From Setaria digitata (lineage: Eukaryota; Nematoda; Chromadorea; Rhabditida; Setariidae): DNA of 64,000 nucleotides. Of the stretch, positions 51,360-64,000 are shown piece by piece. Location of the stretch: contig RCAB01000057.1 of NCBI GenBank assembly GCA_003640385.1, positions 150,501 through 214,500 on the forward strand. Reading direction: 5' to 3'. Numbering within the stretch: the stretch's first letter is position 1; the number at the start of each line of letters is the position of its first letter. A program made the translations under genes and the position numbers. The notes beneath the pieces are model-generated. The model was not told the origin of the DNA, searched no databases, and saw only the letters and a program-made list of their open reading frames with translations.

Positions 51360-53376
51360 GGCGAATAGTTTAGTTATATTACCTAACTTTACTTCTATAG
51401 CAAAAAAACTTTGAAGTGGAAATGAGGAAAAATTGCAACCAAAAAAAAATTTTATTCTCTTTCTCGTACTCTTCTTCGGTTAAGTTTTTTTCGCTTGCCG
51501 AATTTTATTTAGAATCGTAGTAGCAAAATCGAAATTCTTCCCTTTAATTTAATTTAGCTTAATTTCGAATAAATTTAATGCAATTTAATTGTACGCATAT
51601 TCCATTTTATTTGGTGCATTTTGAAGCTTCCGGAAGAAATTACGTACATTTCAGTAATCACTAGTTCACGTCATTGTTGTTCTTCTCATCATCCATCTAG
51701 TTACAGCTCTCATCAAATTTTCATATTTACTAGCGAAAAAAAACAAAAATTTTATTATTTGGATGTTAGTTAAAGGACAGAGGTTTAAATAATTTAAAAA
51801 ATAAGAAATTTAATTTTTTTCATACTTCAGCATATGATGTAGAATAGTCTGTAAAGGTGGTTTCAATTGTTAATGAATCAATTTTATAATTTTTATCAGT
51901 TAATTTATGCCTCTTAGTTGACTATCACCGGACTATTATTAAATCATAGTCGTTTTTTTTCTATTTTTTCTTCGGTCACAATCTTCTAATGCTTCATTCC
52001 GGGTAAAACTTGAAATAGCAAGTTTATTTTGTTATTTAATTTGTTATTTCAACTTGGCAAGATTCGTTTCTGAATTGGAAAAAGAAATTTTAGTAAAGAA
52101 AACAAATTTTATTATAAAAATTTCTAAATTTCATTTGATTGTAACAATTATTTGTCCCTGAGACTTATAAGATAAAATCAAATAATTTCTCTCCTTACAT
52201 TTATTTATTTATGAGCATTTTACACTGTTAGAAGACTTGATTAAACGAAACTTTTCTAATGAGAGAATAGTATTAGTTGTACTACTATTATTATAAGTAC
52301 CGGAATGGATATCCACTCGGTCAAATCCGGTTATCATACTACCATTCCTGATATGGTCCAAGAGGATTTTATCAAGAGCAATATATGCTATGAAGAAGTT
52401 TAAAAGACATTTGATCTAAACTTGCTTTACATCTTTGCTGTTTACCTGTCTATCCCAACAGTCATCAGCTCTATAATTATTCAGTTAAATACATTTATTA
52501 GTCTGAAACACACAACTATATGATCGAGAATCAGATCTTGTCTAATGCAGTGAGTGACATGCGTATGACAAATGCGGCAATAGACTGCGCATATCGTATC
52601 TGTGAGCACTGTCGATACATTGTACCTATAAATGCGGTATCTGGATGTTGTTTTCGTGGATATCGCATCTATGGACATGGTACTTGTAGATCTAGGATTA
52701 GGGATATAGTGGCATTATTTTTAAAAAATAATCCTGACATTATTCGTGGCCAGTTTATAATTTTCATTCATTTAATGGGTATTTCAATAAGGCAAATGTC
52801 GCAGTTTCTAAGAAAAGGGTGAAGAAGAAGAAAAAGTGATCTTTTTTTCTTCATTCGCACTAAAATTAAAAAGAAAATAATAACGCCACAGTTGCTTAAA
52901 ACTTCCGAATATTGAATGAGGAAGGAAAGCCAAAAATTCAGGAAATGTATCTCTTTTTCTAATTTTCTTTATACAAAATTTCCTTCTCTGTAACAAACAG
53001 GAAGGCAAGAAACTTAGTTATGAAAGCAGTAATTAGATTGATGTTGAAGTGAGGACAATTCCAAGCAACACTAACAATTATAAATTGAAAATCGACGAAC
53101 AAAATCAAAGTGATAATTTGCTTCCTTGTCACATTTCATCTTTTCACTAAGCTTGACGTAATCCCAAAGCTCTTTTTTCTTCTTTTTTTTTTTTTTAATT
53201 TTTAAAATTTGATTAAAGTAAGTTTTTAGAAAAAAATCGAAGTGATTCAGTTGTTTTTTTCCTCTGTCTCATATCTTATGTAAAGAAGTTCGATTTCAGC
53301 CTGCTTATTAAAATGATCATTATTAGAAACCTATAATTCTTTGTTATCGTAAGTAATTTCAGTAATTAATTTAATT

Positions 53377-53408
53377 TTTCATTTGATTTATTCTTAAATC
53401 AAATGAAA
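53377..53408. repeat. 14-bp inverted repeat, 4-nt loop
   Basis: TTTCATTTGATTTA (53377-53390) is followed after TTCT by its exact reverse complement (53395-53408). It is AT-rich, intergenic and of unknown role. Confidence 0.85.
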
Positions 53409-55533
53409 TGTTACCAACTCATAGATATCATTAATTTACATTTCTACACCAAATAAATACACCATCTCATGACTGGTGGGTACTTTTTTTATTTATAAAA
53501 TTATTTTCACTGTATAATTTCTTCGTAAATGCTGTTTTAGGTATCAATCTGGCTATGTAGTAAAGTTGATGCAATTTATCCAATTAATTGGTTGAAATGA
53601 TTAACATTAGTTTAATAGCGACATTTAATTAAATTTGACAGAAATTAAACAAAATGATTTTATTATTCGTGTTAGTAATGTTACTAAACAAGAAAAAGTC
53701 GGAGTAATTTTTTCACAATTACTTAATTCTTTGAAAAAGTCTGCGGAAGCAGTAAAAATATGTTGAAATTAAGCAAAATTTAAGAATGGCAATGTAATCA
53801 ATTAAAATTAAACGAAACAAAAATTGAAGTCATGATACGAAATTTTAAATGCAATAGTTCAGTAATTGTGATTTGGTTGTTTAAATGATAATGGTTAATT
53901 TTTTATTTCACCTGCAAAGAATATCAAGCCAAGTACTAAAAACGATATTTGCTATGCTTGAAAGCGACAACGACAAAGCAAGCGCAATGTGCACTTTCCG
54001 CTCCTCAATCACATCACATGCACCATTATTATCATACTATTACTACTGCAGTAATAACACATAATAAGCTTTGCATTTATTCTTATTATATATCGTCTGA
54101 AATTTATTTTACCTGTTCCACTGAAAATAATTAGTTGCAAGGCAATTGAAATTTAAGCTCGTTTCTCGTACTAAATTTTTTGAATGTAGTGAAATTTATT
54201 GAATAGTACTCCTCCAGTAATTTATCATTATTTTGCTTATTCACTACTATCACTTTCATTGTTGCAGCTATTATTACTTTTTTTTTTCAGCGGTAAAAAT
54301 ATTGGATTTAGCGTTGTCATTTTAAAAAATTGTTATATATCGGAGCTGAATTAAAATATAATTTACGTGGTTTTTGATGCTAATTAAATAAATTAAGACT
54401 TTTGATTGCATAATTTTGCAGCTAGTATCGGTTGTCATAAAGCATTTGTCGTTATTAGAATGTCATTAGCACCAATTATCATTGATGTGATTATTATTGT
54501 CGTCATTATCATTCTAGCAATTATCATTATTACCATTCACAAATGTAATCGAGAATTCAACAGGTGAGGTTGAAGGCAGGATCAAGTGAGAAAAGTAGCG
54601 CATTTAACATTTTCTATCATTTAAATTGAGACTTCCCAAACATCAATGCTCTTTCATTCGGAAATTGTTTACTTTTTATCATTTCAGTCTTTTCGATTTC
54701 GATTTCTGTTTTGTCTTTTCCTTTTCCGTTCTTTTTTTCTGCTTTTTCACTTGCAAATGCTTATAATAGATTATCATGTCGTAGTTTATCCATTACTGCT
54801 AATGTCTTAAGGACAATACTATCATTGTTGAGATGAGACAGCACCCTTGAATAAGTGTTACGGGGATCAACGATGAGAAATGACGTAAGAACGTGAAGGA
54901 ATGCGTCAACTAATATGGCGGATAGATGTGAAGGAATATTTGATATTTGGTTAATAATAGACAGTAACAGAAGACGTGGAATGATATGAGAGACTAGAAG
55001 GTGTGAAAGACGTACGTGGAAGTTGTATTTGGTTTAGGAGCTGTTAATGAAGTTATTAATAACTTTTATGATTAAATAAGCAGCATGTTGTCTCATTTAT
55101 AATTAAGATATTTTGAATTTCTCCCCATGTTTCATTAATTAAAATATTTCTGAAATGAAATTGAGATTTGTAGGCCTGAGAGTGTGGTTGAAGTGAAAGA
55201 AATAAAAGGCAAAAGTTGCTTTCCGTGCAGCATTTTAATTGACCCAACAAATTAATAAATAAAAATGTTCTTTGATGCATTTATGATATCAACAAAGGAA
55301 ATATAGCGGATAGATAGAAATTAAGTTGAAAATTTTCGCTGTTTTTTCTCCCTTTTATACTTCATGATTATCAAAAAATAACAATAAGTTGTAGTATAAA
55401 AGAAAGTAATATAAACAAAACTTACATTTACTGAAGTACACAACTGTGACAGTAAACTGTGAATTCTATTGAAGAAGTTGAACTTGAAAGTGGGAAAAAG
55501 CAAAGAGAAGAAAGTGAGCTGTGTTATGGCACG

Positions 55534-58500
55534 ATGGTTGATGTTGATAATCATGAAGCTTTACTCAATTCACCTTTGCTAAAGAACAAAGTTTGTCGCT
55601 CTCGATTGGTTACCAAAGATGGTCGATGTGTTTTGCGACAGATTGGAATACCACATCCATATCGATCCGCTTACAGGTAAGCTAATTGATTTTAATTCAT
55701 CAAATCAGAAGTAAGTATTATATATCTTTACTGAAGCAATATATATTTCCTTTTTTTGCATATGTGCCAAATAATTTTTGCTTTTTTTGTAGATTATTCG
55801 CCTTATTGAGTAGGTAGTATAAAATAGCAATGTCATACTCACAACAGTAATTATTGAAATGACGAAAAATTTTATTAATCAAGCAGTTATTGTCAGATGA
55901 AATCCAAATTTTAGTGTTTCAACTCAAATCTAATCTAATTTAAAAAAACTTTAATTGGAGAAGTATTTGTTTTAAATTAATGAAATCATTCAGTGATATT
56001 CACATATTTCCACCACTTCTCTCGAAATTTGCAAATTCAGTAGTTTGATATATTTTGCAGTAGTACTTGTTATAGGAATTGGTTTCATTTGGTAATTGAA
56101 TGCAGCTGGCGTGTTATTCTCTTTGTATTTGCTGCTGGTTTCATTATTACTTGGGTCACTTTTGCATTAATTTATTATATTTTTGTGTTACCTGACTTCT
56201 CACGCGTAAGGCTTCCTTCTTTTAATCAAATTTTCATCCTTTTAAATTATTTATTAGGAGGAAACGAGCAAAGACAAAAACAATGGAATACCAAATTACT
56301 TGATTGAGCGGTTTTAGTAATAAGTTTTAAGTTTCGTTTTAAGTCTTTTTTAAAGTAAGTCTCTTTTAATAAGTAAGTTTTGGCAAGTAAGTTAGTTATA
56401 ACTTACTTTCTGCAAACAAACAAATGTCATCCATCAATTTATTAATTTAAAAGCTTTTTATTTATGTATCTGGTTTCATTATTTATATTTTTATTTTCTA
56501 GTGTATTCTGCAAACAAATGAATCTCACCCATTAATTTAACTTTAAAGTTTTTGTTTTTTTTTCTTTTGTCTGGTTCCATTATTTGTATCTTTATTTTCT
56601 TGCATGCATTAATTATTTGCAATATCAATTTGTTTTCTAAAATTTCGTAAACCATTTCTTTTGAAGGAAGTTTAGGTTGTTTTTTTTTTCATTTATTTTC
56701 ATTGATTTCATGTACCATATTACAATATAAATCATTAATTATTCTTGATCTCAACTGTAATGGTTGAAATAGATAATGTAAATTAGTGACAGGAATGACG
56801 AAAATTTAATCTTGAATTTGGTGGAAATATTAAATATATGATCAATATACAGTATTCGATATTTTTATTAAAAGTATATTACTAAAATGCACGAAAAAAA
56901 TGTTTTCAGTCTCCACTTGCACTTAGAGTTATTCGATATGAATAGTTCAGTTACAGGTACAAGTATATGTACTCGGTAAGGTTTTCTAGCTGTATAAAAT
57001 CCTAAACCAGGTAGTATCATTATGAATCGGTTTTTCAAAAAGAGTCAACCTATGATATATTCTTTTCATTCTATTTATTAGATTAGCCCTTAAACTGTCT
57101 CTTCTCGATGCGAAGGTATCCTTTCAAATTTTTATTATCTGATAAAAGTAACTTTATTTTGGCTTTGCTCGACCTTTGTTTCATCGATATATCGGGTGCC
57201 TTTGCACAGGTTTGTATTCTTTGACAAGTGAGAGGGAGATCTTTAGGAATATTACTTATAATCAAATTTTAATTTAGAAAAAGCACGAGAATGAGCAGTG
57301 CATTGCAAATGTCTATGATCTAAAGACTGCCTTTCTATTCAGGTATTTTTACAAAGATTTTGATGCTATTTCAGTCAAAACATTTGGTTTAAAGCCGTAA
57401 GACCGGACGCTGATCACTTTTAGAAATAACTGCTATCATTTTCTATCAGCTAAAACTTGACTCTGAACAGATTTCAAAATTAAAATTAATATTTCAGTTT
57501 GGAAACACAGCATACTATTGGATATGGGTTTCGGTTAGTGCTTTTTTTTTCTTGAACAGAACTTCAAGATTAGTTGTGATCAACACAGTCTTGCATAGCC
57601 CTCAACTTCTTCCTCTTTCCATAACTTTTATAATTTCAGATCCAATTAATACTTCAGAAATGAAGTGCTATTGAAGTTTAGTGCTATACAAGCAGCATAT
57701 TAGTCCAACTTATCATTTTAATTTTATTTTCAATTATAAATTGATAAGATAATTTTACACTTTATTTGGGCATTCAATTTGTTGATATTATATGATAAAG
57801 ACTGAAATGATGGCTTTCATTTGATTTTCTTTATTTAATAGCCAATTTAAAAATGCCATGAATTAAAAAAAAAAAAAAAAGAAAGAAATACTGTAAAAGA
57901 GGCTTATCAGTGTACCTGCTAATCAATATGGATTATTTTTTACCTGTTCTTGTCTTTCAGATATATGACCGATGCTTGCTTACCGTTAATTTTCATTCTA
58001 TCATTGCAATGTATTGCGGGTGTTTTCATGCAAACAATGCTAAGTGGCATTGTTGTGGCCAAATTATTGCGCCCTAAGAAGCGCAAACAGGTTTGAAAAT
58101 TATTCTTGGCTTCACCTATTTTAAACTGCCACTTCTTAATTGTTACATCAGAAGATTTCATGCCACTTATTTATAAGGATTTACGTTCAGCAAGTATTAG
58201 TTTCGAGAATGTTAATTTATTTTAATGATTAATTAATTCTAAGTTATTCTTCGGTCGTAATATTTGTTCTGAGTATTTTCAAACTGCATATAAATGCAAA
58301 AATGTTGCAATATTTAACGAAAAAGTCAAAAAAGCTAGATCTAAATAATGGAAAAGTCTTTTTCTCGTTACAATTTATATTAGAAAGAAACTTATTAGTG
58401 AAATCGATTTTCATTTCGAGTTTTATACAAATTTGATGAATTTAAAAACAAAAAAATTTTTGTGTCTTGTTATTTCTCAGGAAATGAGATTTTCTCAAGT

Positions 58501-59773
58501 AGCAGTAATAGGGCCAATGAATGATACGGACAGGAGACCGGCCTTAATGGTACGATTAGCTGATATACAAAATAATCTGTGTATTGCTGAACCTCACGTT
58601 CGGCTATATATGGCAACATCGATAACCAATAAAGTTAGCACAACTTTATATACAGTTGTCAGTTTATCAGAAATGAAATTAGTCTTAAATAAACTTAAAT
58701 TGTAAAATTTATTTCATAGGAAGAGGCAGTCAAAAAAACATTTGCGTCAGAGATATAAATTCATTTTTCTGTGCATGCAAAAGCAAAACTCGTTATTTGC
58801 AGTTGTTTTTATGTGCCATAATTGGAAATTATAATTTTCTTAACACACAGTAATCAGAAATTAAAATTATACTGATAATTTAATAGAAAGGTGAACGAGA
58901 ACTGACAGACTTTCAAGACATGAATGTCGGTTATGATGCTGGCTGGGATCGAGTACTTTTGTTATGGTCTGTTTTTCCTTCTCTTTCATATTTACTAGCA
59001 AATTATTTTTCCTTCTTTTTACGAATTTATTGAAATTATTTTTTTTTAAAAGTTATGTTTCCCCTCAAAATGTGCCATTGTTCTATTTTGCAAAAATTTT
59101 GGTAAATTTAACTTTAAAAGAAAGAAATTTCCAGGCCAATAATAATAAAACATTTAATTGACGATCAGAGTCCATTATTTGCAATGACACCTGATTCAAT
59201 CCAGAATGCGGATTTTGAACTCATCATGACCGTTGAAGGTATTGTTGAAGCTACCGGTATGACGTTTCAGGCTCGAACTTCATTTCTACCTGACGAAATA
59301 CTTTGGGGATACAGGTTAGCTTCTAAATCTTCAGTCATCAGGTATAAAAAATGTAATTCTAAGCTAAGGGAACGATAAGGATTATTTGTTGCTGTGAATT
59401 AAGAGCCCGATAATAGACCGAATCTAGCAGATTTAATTTATCAAAAATATGAAAGCTGACAAAATGAAAAAAATAGGTACTGTAATTGATTCGTCAGAAT
59501 CTCAATCCAAAATATGCGGATGATTTGGATCAAAATGAAATTACTTTACTACTTAATTAGGAATTATCAGTTAATTAGCCAAGAAGCAACTAATTCGATA
59601 AGCTTTTCAGATTTCGCTCAATGGTTTTGCTGAATGAGAAAATCGGTAGGTATGAAATACATTATAAATTATTCGATGAAATAGAGGCCGTTGATGGAAT
59701 CAGTTTGAAAACAATGGAAGTAGAGGAAGATGAAGAGTACGACTCATCACGGAATATTTCCGGATTTATCTGA
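55534..59773 (+). CDS. Inward-rectifier potassium channel (Kir/IRK family)
   Basis: Plasma-membrane K+ channel subunit, 359 aa in nine exons with consistent phases: 55534-55676, 56076-56205, 57278-57342, 57498-57533, 57961-58090, 58481-58633, 58887-58966, 59135-59314, 59611-59773. M1 lies at about residues 57-82 (VIECSWRVILFVFAAGFII). The pore has AFLFSLETQHTIGYGFR with the TIGYG selectivity filter (119-123). M2 is at about 132-158, followed by the basic PIP2-type linker AKLLRPKKRKQ (158-168). The cytoplasmic domain shows PHVRLYMATS, DFELIMTVEGIVEATGM, ARTSFLPDEILWGYRF and an acidic C-terminus before TGA. The first ATG after a TAA in frame is at 55534. Length fits the short end of the family; the N-terminus could be longer through an upstream exon. 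Gln149 occupies the M2 position that is Asp in strongly rectifying vertebrate Kir2.1. C. elegans has three irk genes; which one this matches cannot be told. Confidence 0.92.
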
Positions 59774-61826
59774 TAAAGTGTTTAACCATATCACACTAGC
59801 TGATGTTAATTTATCATTTTTTTTTTTTTATTTTGTGGCCGCATAATAATTCGCGACATTTTAAAGCCATAAATGCGATTATTTCTAGGGTTTAAAAATC
59901 TTGATGATTGGTGCAATGGATTTATCGAAATTTAAATTTTTTTACTGCGACATAAAATTTTCTCGATAACTGCTAAATATTATGTTATGAATATCATTGT
60001 ACTTTTTCTAAGGTCGAATTTTTGATTTAAAAAATGACTACCATATCACTAAATTTGAAATGTTATTTCACTGTGTAATGCATGTAGTGTTAAATTTATA
60101 TTATTAGACTTAGACACTAGTTTTTTCATTTTTTTTTTTGTCATTTATAAAACTAAAATAATTAGTTCCAACAGCAATAATTCTACATATCTAATCTTTA
60201 ACTTTGGAAATCTATGATATATTGTGAAGAAATTTAAAAACTTTCATTTCCAAAAAAAAATTTAAATAAGGTTAATCAAATCAAGAGTAGTTAAATTGAC
60301 AATAGTTTTGAAAAGTGTGAAAACCGAGTTTGCAAGTTTTTTTAAAATTTTCCGTTTTAATTTTTAAGTAAGGATATAATTTCCAACAGATGCTTTTAAA
60401 CAGATGTTTCTTAGGAATGAATTATTTACGAAATTATCCATTAGAAATGAGAATATATATATATGCAAATGATTAATATTCATCTTGCCATTCGTTTAAA
60501 AATAAAAAAAAAAAAAAAGATATTTAAATTCCTAAAAGGACTTTATATCGAGTAGAGTGCTTAAATGCTGATATTATCTGCTGCCTATTATCAATTGTTA
60601 TGAGTTTTGAAATTTGGATCCTGGGAAGTGGAATTCCTTTAAATCCGATTCTTTTTTTTTATACCGAAACAAAATTTGATTTTCCGTTTCAGTGCATTGC
60701 CGCTTATGCCTTTGACTTTCCCGATAAGCGTTGTAGATTAGCTAGTTAGTAAGTTCGAGAATTAAATTGATTGTCTAGAAAATTAAAATGCATTTTTTAC
60801 TTCCCTAATTATTCAAAAAATCTTACTTTTTTAAATTATTCAAACCTTGTTACGATTTGTCAAATAATAATTTTTAATTACTATAATTGATTTTTTTTTT
60901 CACTTGATAAGAATCGTAAAGTTTTACTAGAAATAAGTTTAAAAGTAAGACAACCTGTCTTAGCAGCAAAATATATCAGCATTTCAAGTTTGTAAATCCG
61001 AGAAAACATTTCTTTTCGAAATTGATGAGATTCTTTTTTTATTTTTCCAACCTGCCATGAAGTTCCGTTCAAGCGATATGTTCAAAGCATATTGTCATCA
61101 TTAGTTCTTGCTTTTAATCAATATGATTTACAATGATTTGTAAGCATTCAATGTTGAAACAGTAGTAGTGAATGAATAATTTGATAAGATTTAAATAATT
61201 AAGAGTTTAATATAAGGATGTAGGAATAGAGGTGAAGATAATAAACCTGATTAAAACATATAACCCCTAACAATAATTGGATATGAACAAATAGTTTCAC
61301 TATTTATCCGTATTCTATTCCTCTTGTTTCAGTAAATACAATAACTTTACAAAAAGATAATCCGCGATTCATCGGAAAGAATAAATTTTGGTAAATTTCA
61401 CTTGTCCTGCGGAAATTAAAATTTAATAAAAAATCAGCACAGGTCTCAATAGCTTCAACATAATGAAATTCTTGATTTTTTATGTCCATAAACTTAAGAA
61501 AAAAAAATGAAGTAAACTTGCAAAATAAAAAAAAAAAAAGCTCAAGAAAAAATTCAGCGATTTACATTTGAAATTTTCAAGTTATTTGCAGCAATTTTCT
61601 CACTTTGTTTAAAAGTTAATTAACAGTCTGTTAAACTTTATCACATAAATTTTTATTTAGTTCAAACGCAGTTATTCATCTTTTTCTTCGATTGAACAAA
61701 GAGAGCTTTAGATAAATGTGCATAGCTAGAAAATGGTAATTTTTGCAAGTTATTTCAAAACTACAAATTTTATGACTGCTAATTTTTCCGTCTGAAAAAA
61801 TATTTTTTTACTTAAAAAAATTTGAA
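59774..61826. other. Convergent intergenic region (Kir / stomatin-like)
   Basis: About 2 kb of AT-rich DNA between the stop codons of two convergent genes. It contains T- and A-runs (59818-59830, 60123-60140, 60506-60520, 61526-61540) and short frames without domains. No gene or RNA was recognised. Confidence 0.6.
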
Positions 61827-63978
61827 TTATGACTTTTTGGCGTTTAATTTATGCCATTTTTTGGCAAAGTACCTTGCAACTTCCATTGGTATTGGAATAA
61901 CAATCGTTGAATTGTGTTCCGATGCCACGTTTGTTAGCGTTTGTAGATAGCGCAGTTGTAATGAAACACTACTTGCGCCAATTGTTGAAGCTGCCTCAGC
62001 CAGATACCTAAAAAACCGAAAGTGTAACAATTTTAAAAATTATTTATGTGTTCAGAGGTACATATAAATCATTTCATCTTCTTCAAAATTATTTTGTCAC
62101 TAAAATAATAAAATATTTATGATTAATTATTGCTACAGTGGTCATTTTTTTACTCGTCCATAACTATCGCAGTTATGGTTAGAATAATTTTTATTGGTAT
62201 TAATTATTATTAATTGTTGTCATGTTACTATTTACTTGTCATATTACTGTTATCATTGATGAGTTATTCATTTATTAATTATTATTCTTATTAACTGCTA
62301 CTATTTTTAATGACCATTTCAGCTAGAAGAGAACAAATCTATTTGCACTTATTCTTCGTGTTAAATTAATCAAGAAACTGAAGCGCAGAAAAAGAAAGAA
62401 AGGAATTGAAAGAGACCAAGATGCTTTACGTTCGCCATCAGCGAGAATGATAAGTGATCGAGCATCTCGAGCTGCACCCGCCTCAGCAGCCATTGATCTC
62501 ATTAATTGATGTGGCAAACGGATGTCTTTAATTTCGACTCTTTGAACTTCAACACCCCAGGGTTCCGTTCCTTCTTCCAGTACTTTCTCTATTACCTGTA
62601 ATTAGTAACAATACTAGGTTTACTTTTCTGGAGACAAGTGTTGTTTTTAGTATAAAAATTATCAAGATCAATCCTGAATTTGACAAAAATTTCCGAAAGT
62701 TTTATGGAATTAGCAGAATTATTATTAAATAAATAACGAACACTAGCTATATTATCCCGTTCGCTTAGCATCTCACTAAGTGTTCGAGTACCGAGCACAT
62801 TCCTCAGTGTTGTTTGTGCCAGAAGCTTTGTACTAAATTGTGCATCGTTTACATTTGTTACAGATATTACCGGATTATTAATCCGGAAATAAATCACTGC
62901 TTCAACAGATACTGTTACTGAATCACGGCTAAGTATTTCTTGTGCTGGTACGTCAAATGATAAAACCCGTAAATCAACCTGGAAATTAATATTTCATACT
63001 ACAGAGAAAAATGAAAAATAATTCAGAATATGCGGAAAAATGAGGAAAAGCTAAGGAAAAACTCTACTGACATAAGATTTTAGTTGAAAATAATGTCTTT
63101 GAGAGGTTTGTGAAGTTTGCAAAATTGTTCAAGTCTAAAAAAATTGAAGTTTGATTTGTAATGTTGAATTCGAATTAAAAAACTGAGGATTTCTTACAAC
63201 ATGAAATGTATCAATGCAAGGCATTATGAAAAATAATCCTGGTCCTTTCGTTCCGCCACTAATCAAACGCCCAAGTCGCATTACTACAGCTCGTTCATAT
63301 TCTCTACAATTTCACATCCATCACAGATCGAACAATATTAAAATACTGACAATTTCTATAATCCAAAATTCAAAAAATCATATAATTTATTAAAAAATTA
63401 ATACTGTTTAATTGTCAAAATTTTGACTTCTGTCCATGACACTGATGATCACTATGTGAATCCGTGAAAAATTATTTCCTAAACTTTCAAAACAACTAGA
63501 TTTCACTTCAATAAATAATGGAGGACTGCTAATAAATAGTAGAGTATGCACTAACCTAATTATTTTAAAGCAAAATGGCAAACAAAAGGGGAAAGTGATA
63601 ACTACTAGTATCACCGAAAGTACATAAAGGCATGATGATATGAAAGGCGCTTTCTCCTGAAATTCGTTGAATTTTCAAATGAAATTCTGGTAGCAACTGA
63701 AATTTATGTTTCTTTGAAACAACAATGAAATCAATATGCAAATAAGAAAAAGGCTCAAAGCAATGGTCACATTAACTACGTTAAACATTAATCATTCTAT
63801 AAATATATTTGATTGGTACAAAAGTAATTGTGTTTTGAGGCTATGAAATTTAAGTAATTTTAATGAGCTAGAAAAATTGTTTTAATAACCGAAAAACGGG
63901 AACTACATGCTGTGAAGTTTGGAAATTCGAAATAAATTTGCTGTTTGTCACCGAAGACGTTTTCTTCGCTTTATTCAT
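61827..63978 (-). CDS. Stomatin/MEC-2-like SPFH-domain membrane protein
   Basis: Integral monotopic membrane scaffold that in this family regulates ion channels in lipid microdomains. Minus-strand exons: 63978-63952 (tentative start, or extended to 63907), 63656-63556, 63303-63198, 62978-62742, 62595-62417, 62007-61827; about 276-291 aa with agreeing phases. The hydrophobic hairpin is LYVLSVILVVITFPFCLPFC, followed by REYERAVVMRLGRLISGG at the start of the SPFH/PHB domain. Further hallmarks are ILSRDSVTVSVEAVIYFRI, QTTLRNVLGTRTLSEMLSE, PWGVEVQRVEIKDIRLP and SLQLRYLQTL, with an NSTIVIPIP motif before the C-terminus KKWHKLNAKKS-stop. The first exon (MNKAKKTSS) is only a frame-compatible guess near the window edge, and the true start may lie outside. 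Several stomatin-like (sto, mec-2, unc-1, unc-24) paralogues exist in nematodes; this one is not assigned. Confidence 0.88.
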
Positions 63979-64000
63979 TTCGGAAATGTCTTGATTGCGG

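Larger units (their letters stand above)
48558..55533. other. Divergent intergenic region with GC-richer islands
   Basis: About 7 kb between the starts of the NADAR gene (minus) and the Kir gene (plus). Two GC-richer islands break the AT-rich background. At 48850-49320, three overlapping plus-strand frames look protein-like but match nothing I recognise. At 52300-52830, open frames occur on both strands. The remainder, including 49321-52299 and 52831-55533, is AT-rich with T-runs and ATT/ATC microsatellite-like sequence (54455-54540). No gene can be called with confidence. Confidence 0.5.

Overview
The window is eukaryotic genomic DNA from a nematode, most likely a clade III parasite such as a filarial worm. 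It is strongly AT-rich with long A/T homopolymers. Genes are split into many short exons by introns with GT...(T)TTCAG/TTTAG borders, and the protein families (EGF-CUB astacin, worm-type CK1/TTBK-like kinase, patronin, stomatin-like, Kir channel) are those of worms. No rRNA, tRNA, CRISPR array, prokaryotic operon or intact transposon was recognised. Long open frames are rare, so the genes were rebuilt exon by exon from splice signals, phase agreement and family motifs. All exon joins are inferred, not transcript-supported.

Layout: (1) 1-9530, gene-poor, with one tandem TGGCGCCA/ACGTCA regulatory-looking block near 5.8 kb. (2) 9531-15013 (+), secreted astacin metalloprotease (signal peptide, propeptide, furin-type site, catalytic domain, EGF, CUB). 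(3) 18501-28618 (+), patronin/CAMSAP (ptrn-1), about 27 exons from CH domain to CKK domain, with two candidate first exons. (4) 31863-33811 (-), a small unrecognised protein with an internally repeated HRGF motif. (5) 41295-44692 (+), a CK1/TTBK-like kinase with all catalytic motifs and a possible extra 3' exon to 45060. (6) 46041-48557 (-), a NADAR-domain protein with a coiled coil and an RGG tail. (7) 55534-59773 (+), an inward-rectifier K+ channel. (8) 61827-63978 (-), a stomatin/MEC-2-like SPFH membrane protein whose 5' end lies near or past the right edge.

Neighbours are mostly convergent or divergent and separated by kilobases, and nothing suggests an operon. Functionally the set covers extracellular proteolysis, microtubule minus-end protection, protein phosphorylation, a possible ADP-ribosyl or nucleotide glycosidase, K+ conductance and a membrane scaffold. 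I see no single shared pathway.

The most unusual items are the coiled-coil-NADAR-RGG protein, the HRGF-repeat small protein, two inferred GC-AG introns, a 72-nt perfect palindrome in an astacin intron, and an interlocked double inverted repeat between the two candidate ptrn-1 first exons. The right-hand intergenic gap also holds GC-richer islands with unexplained short frames.
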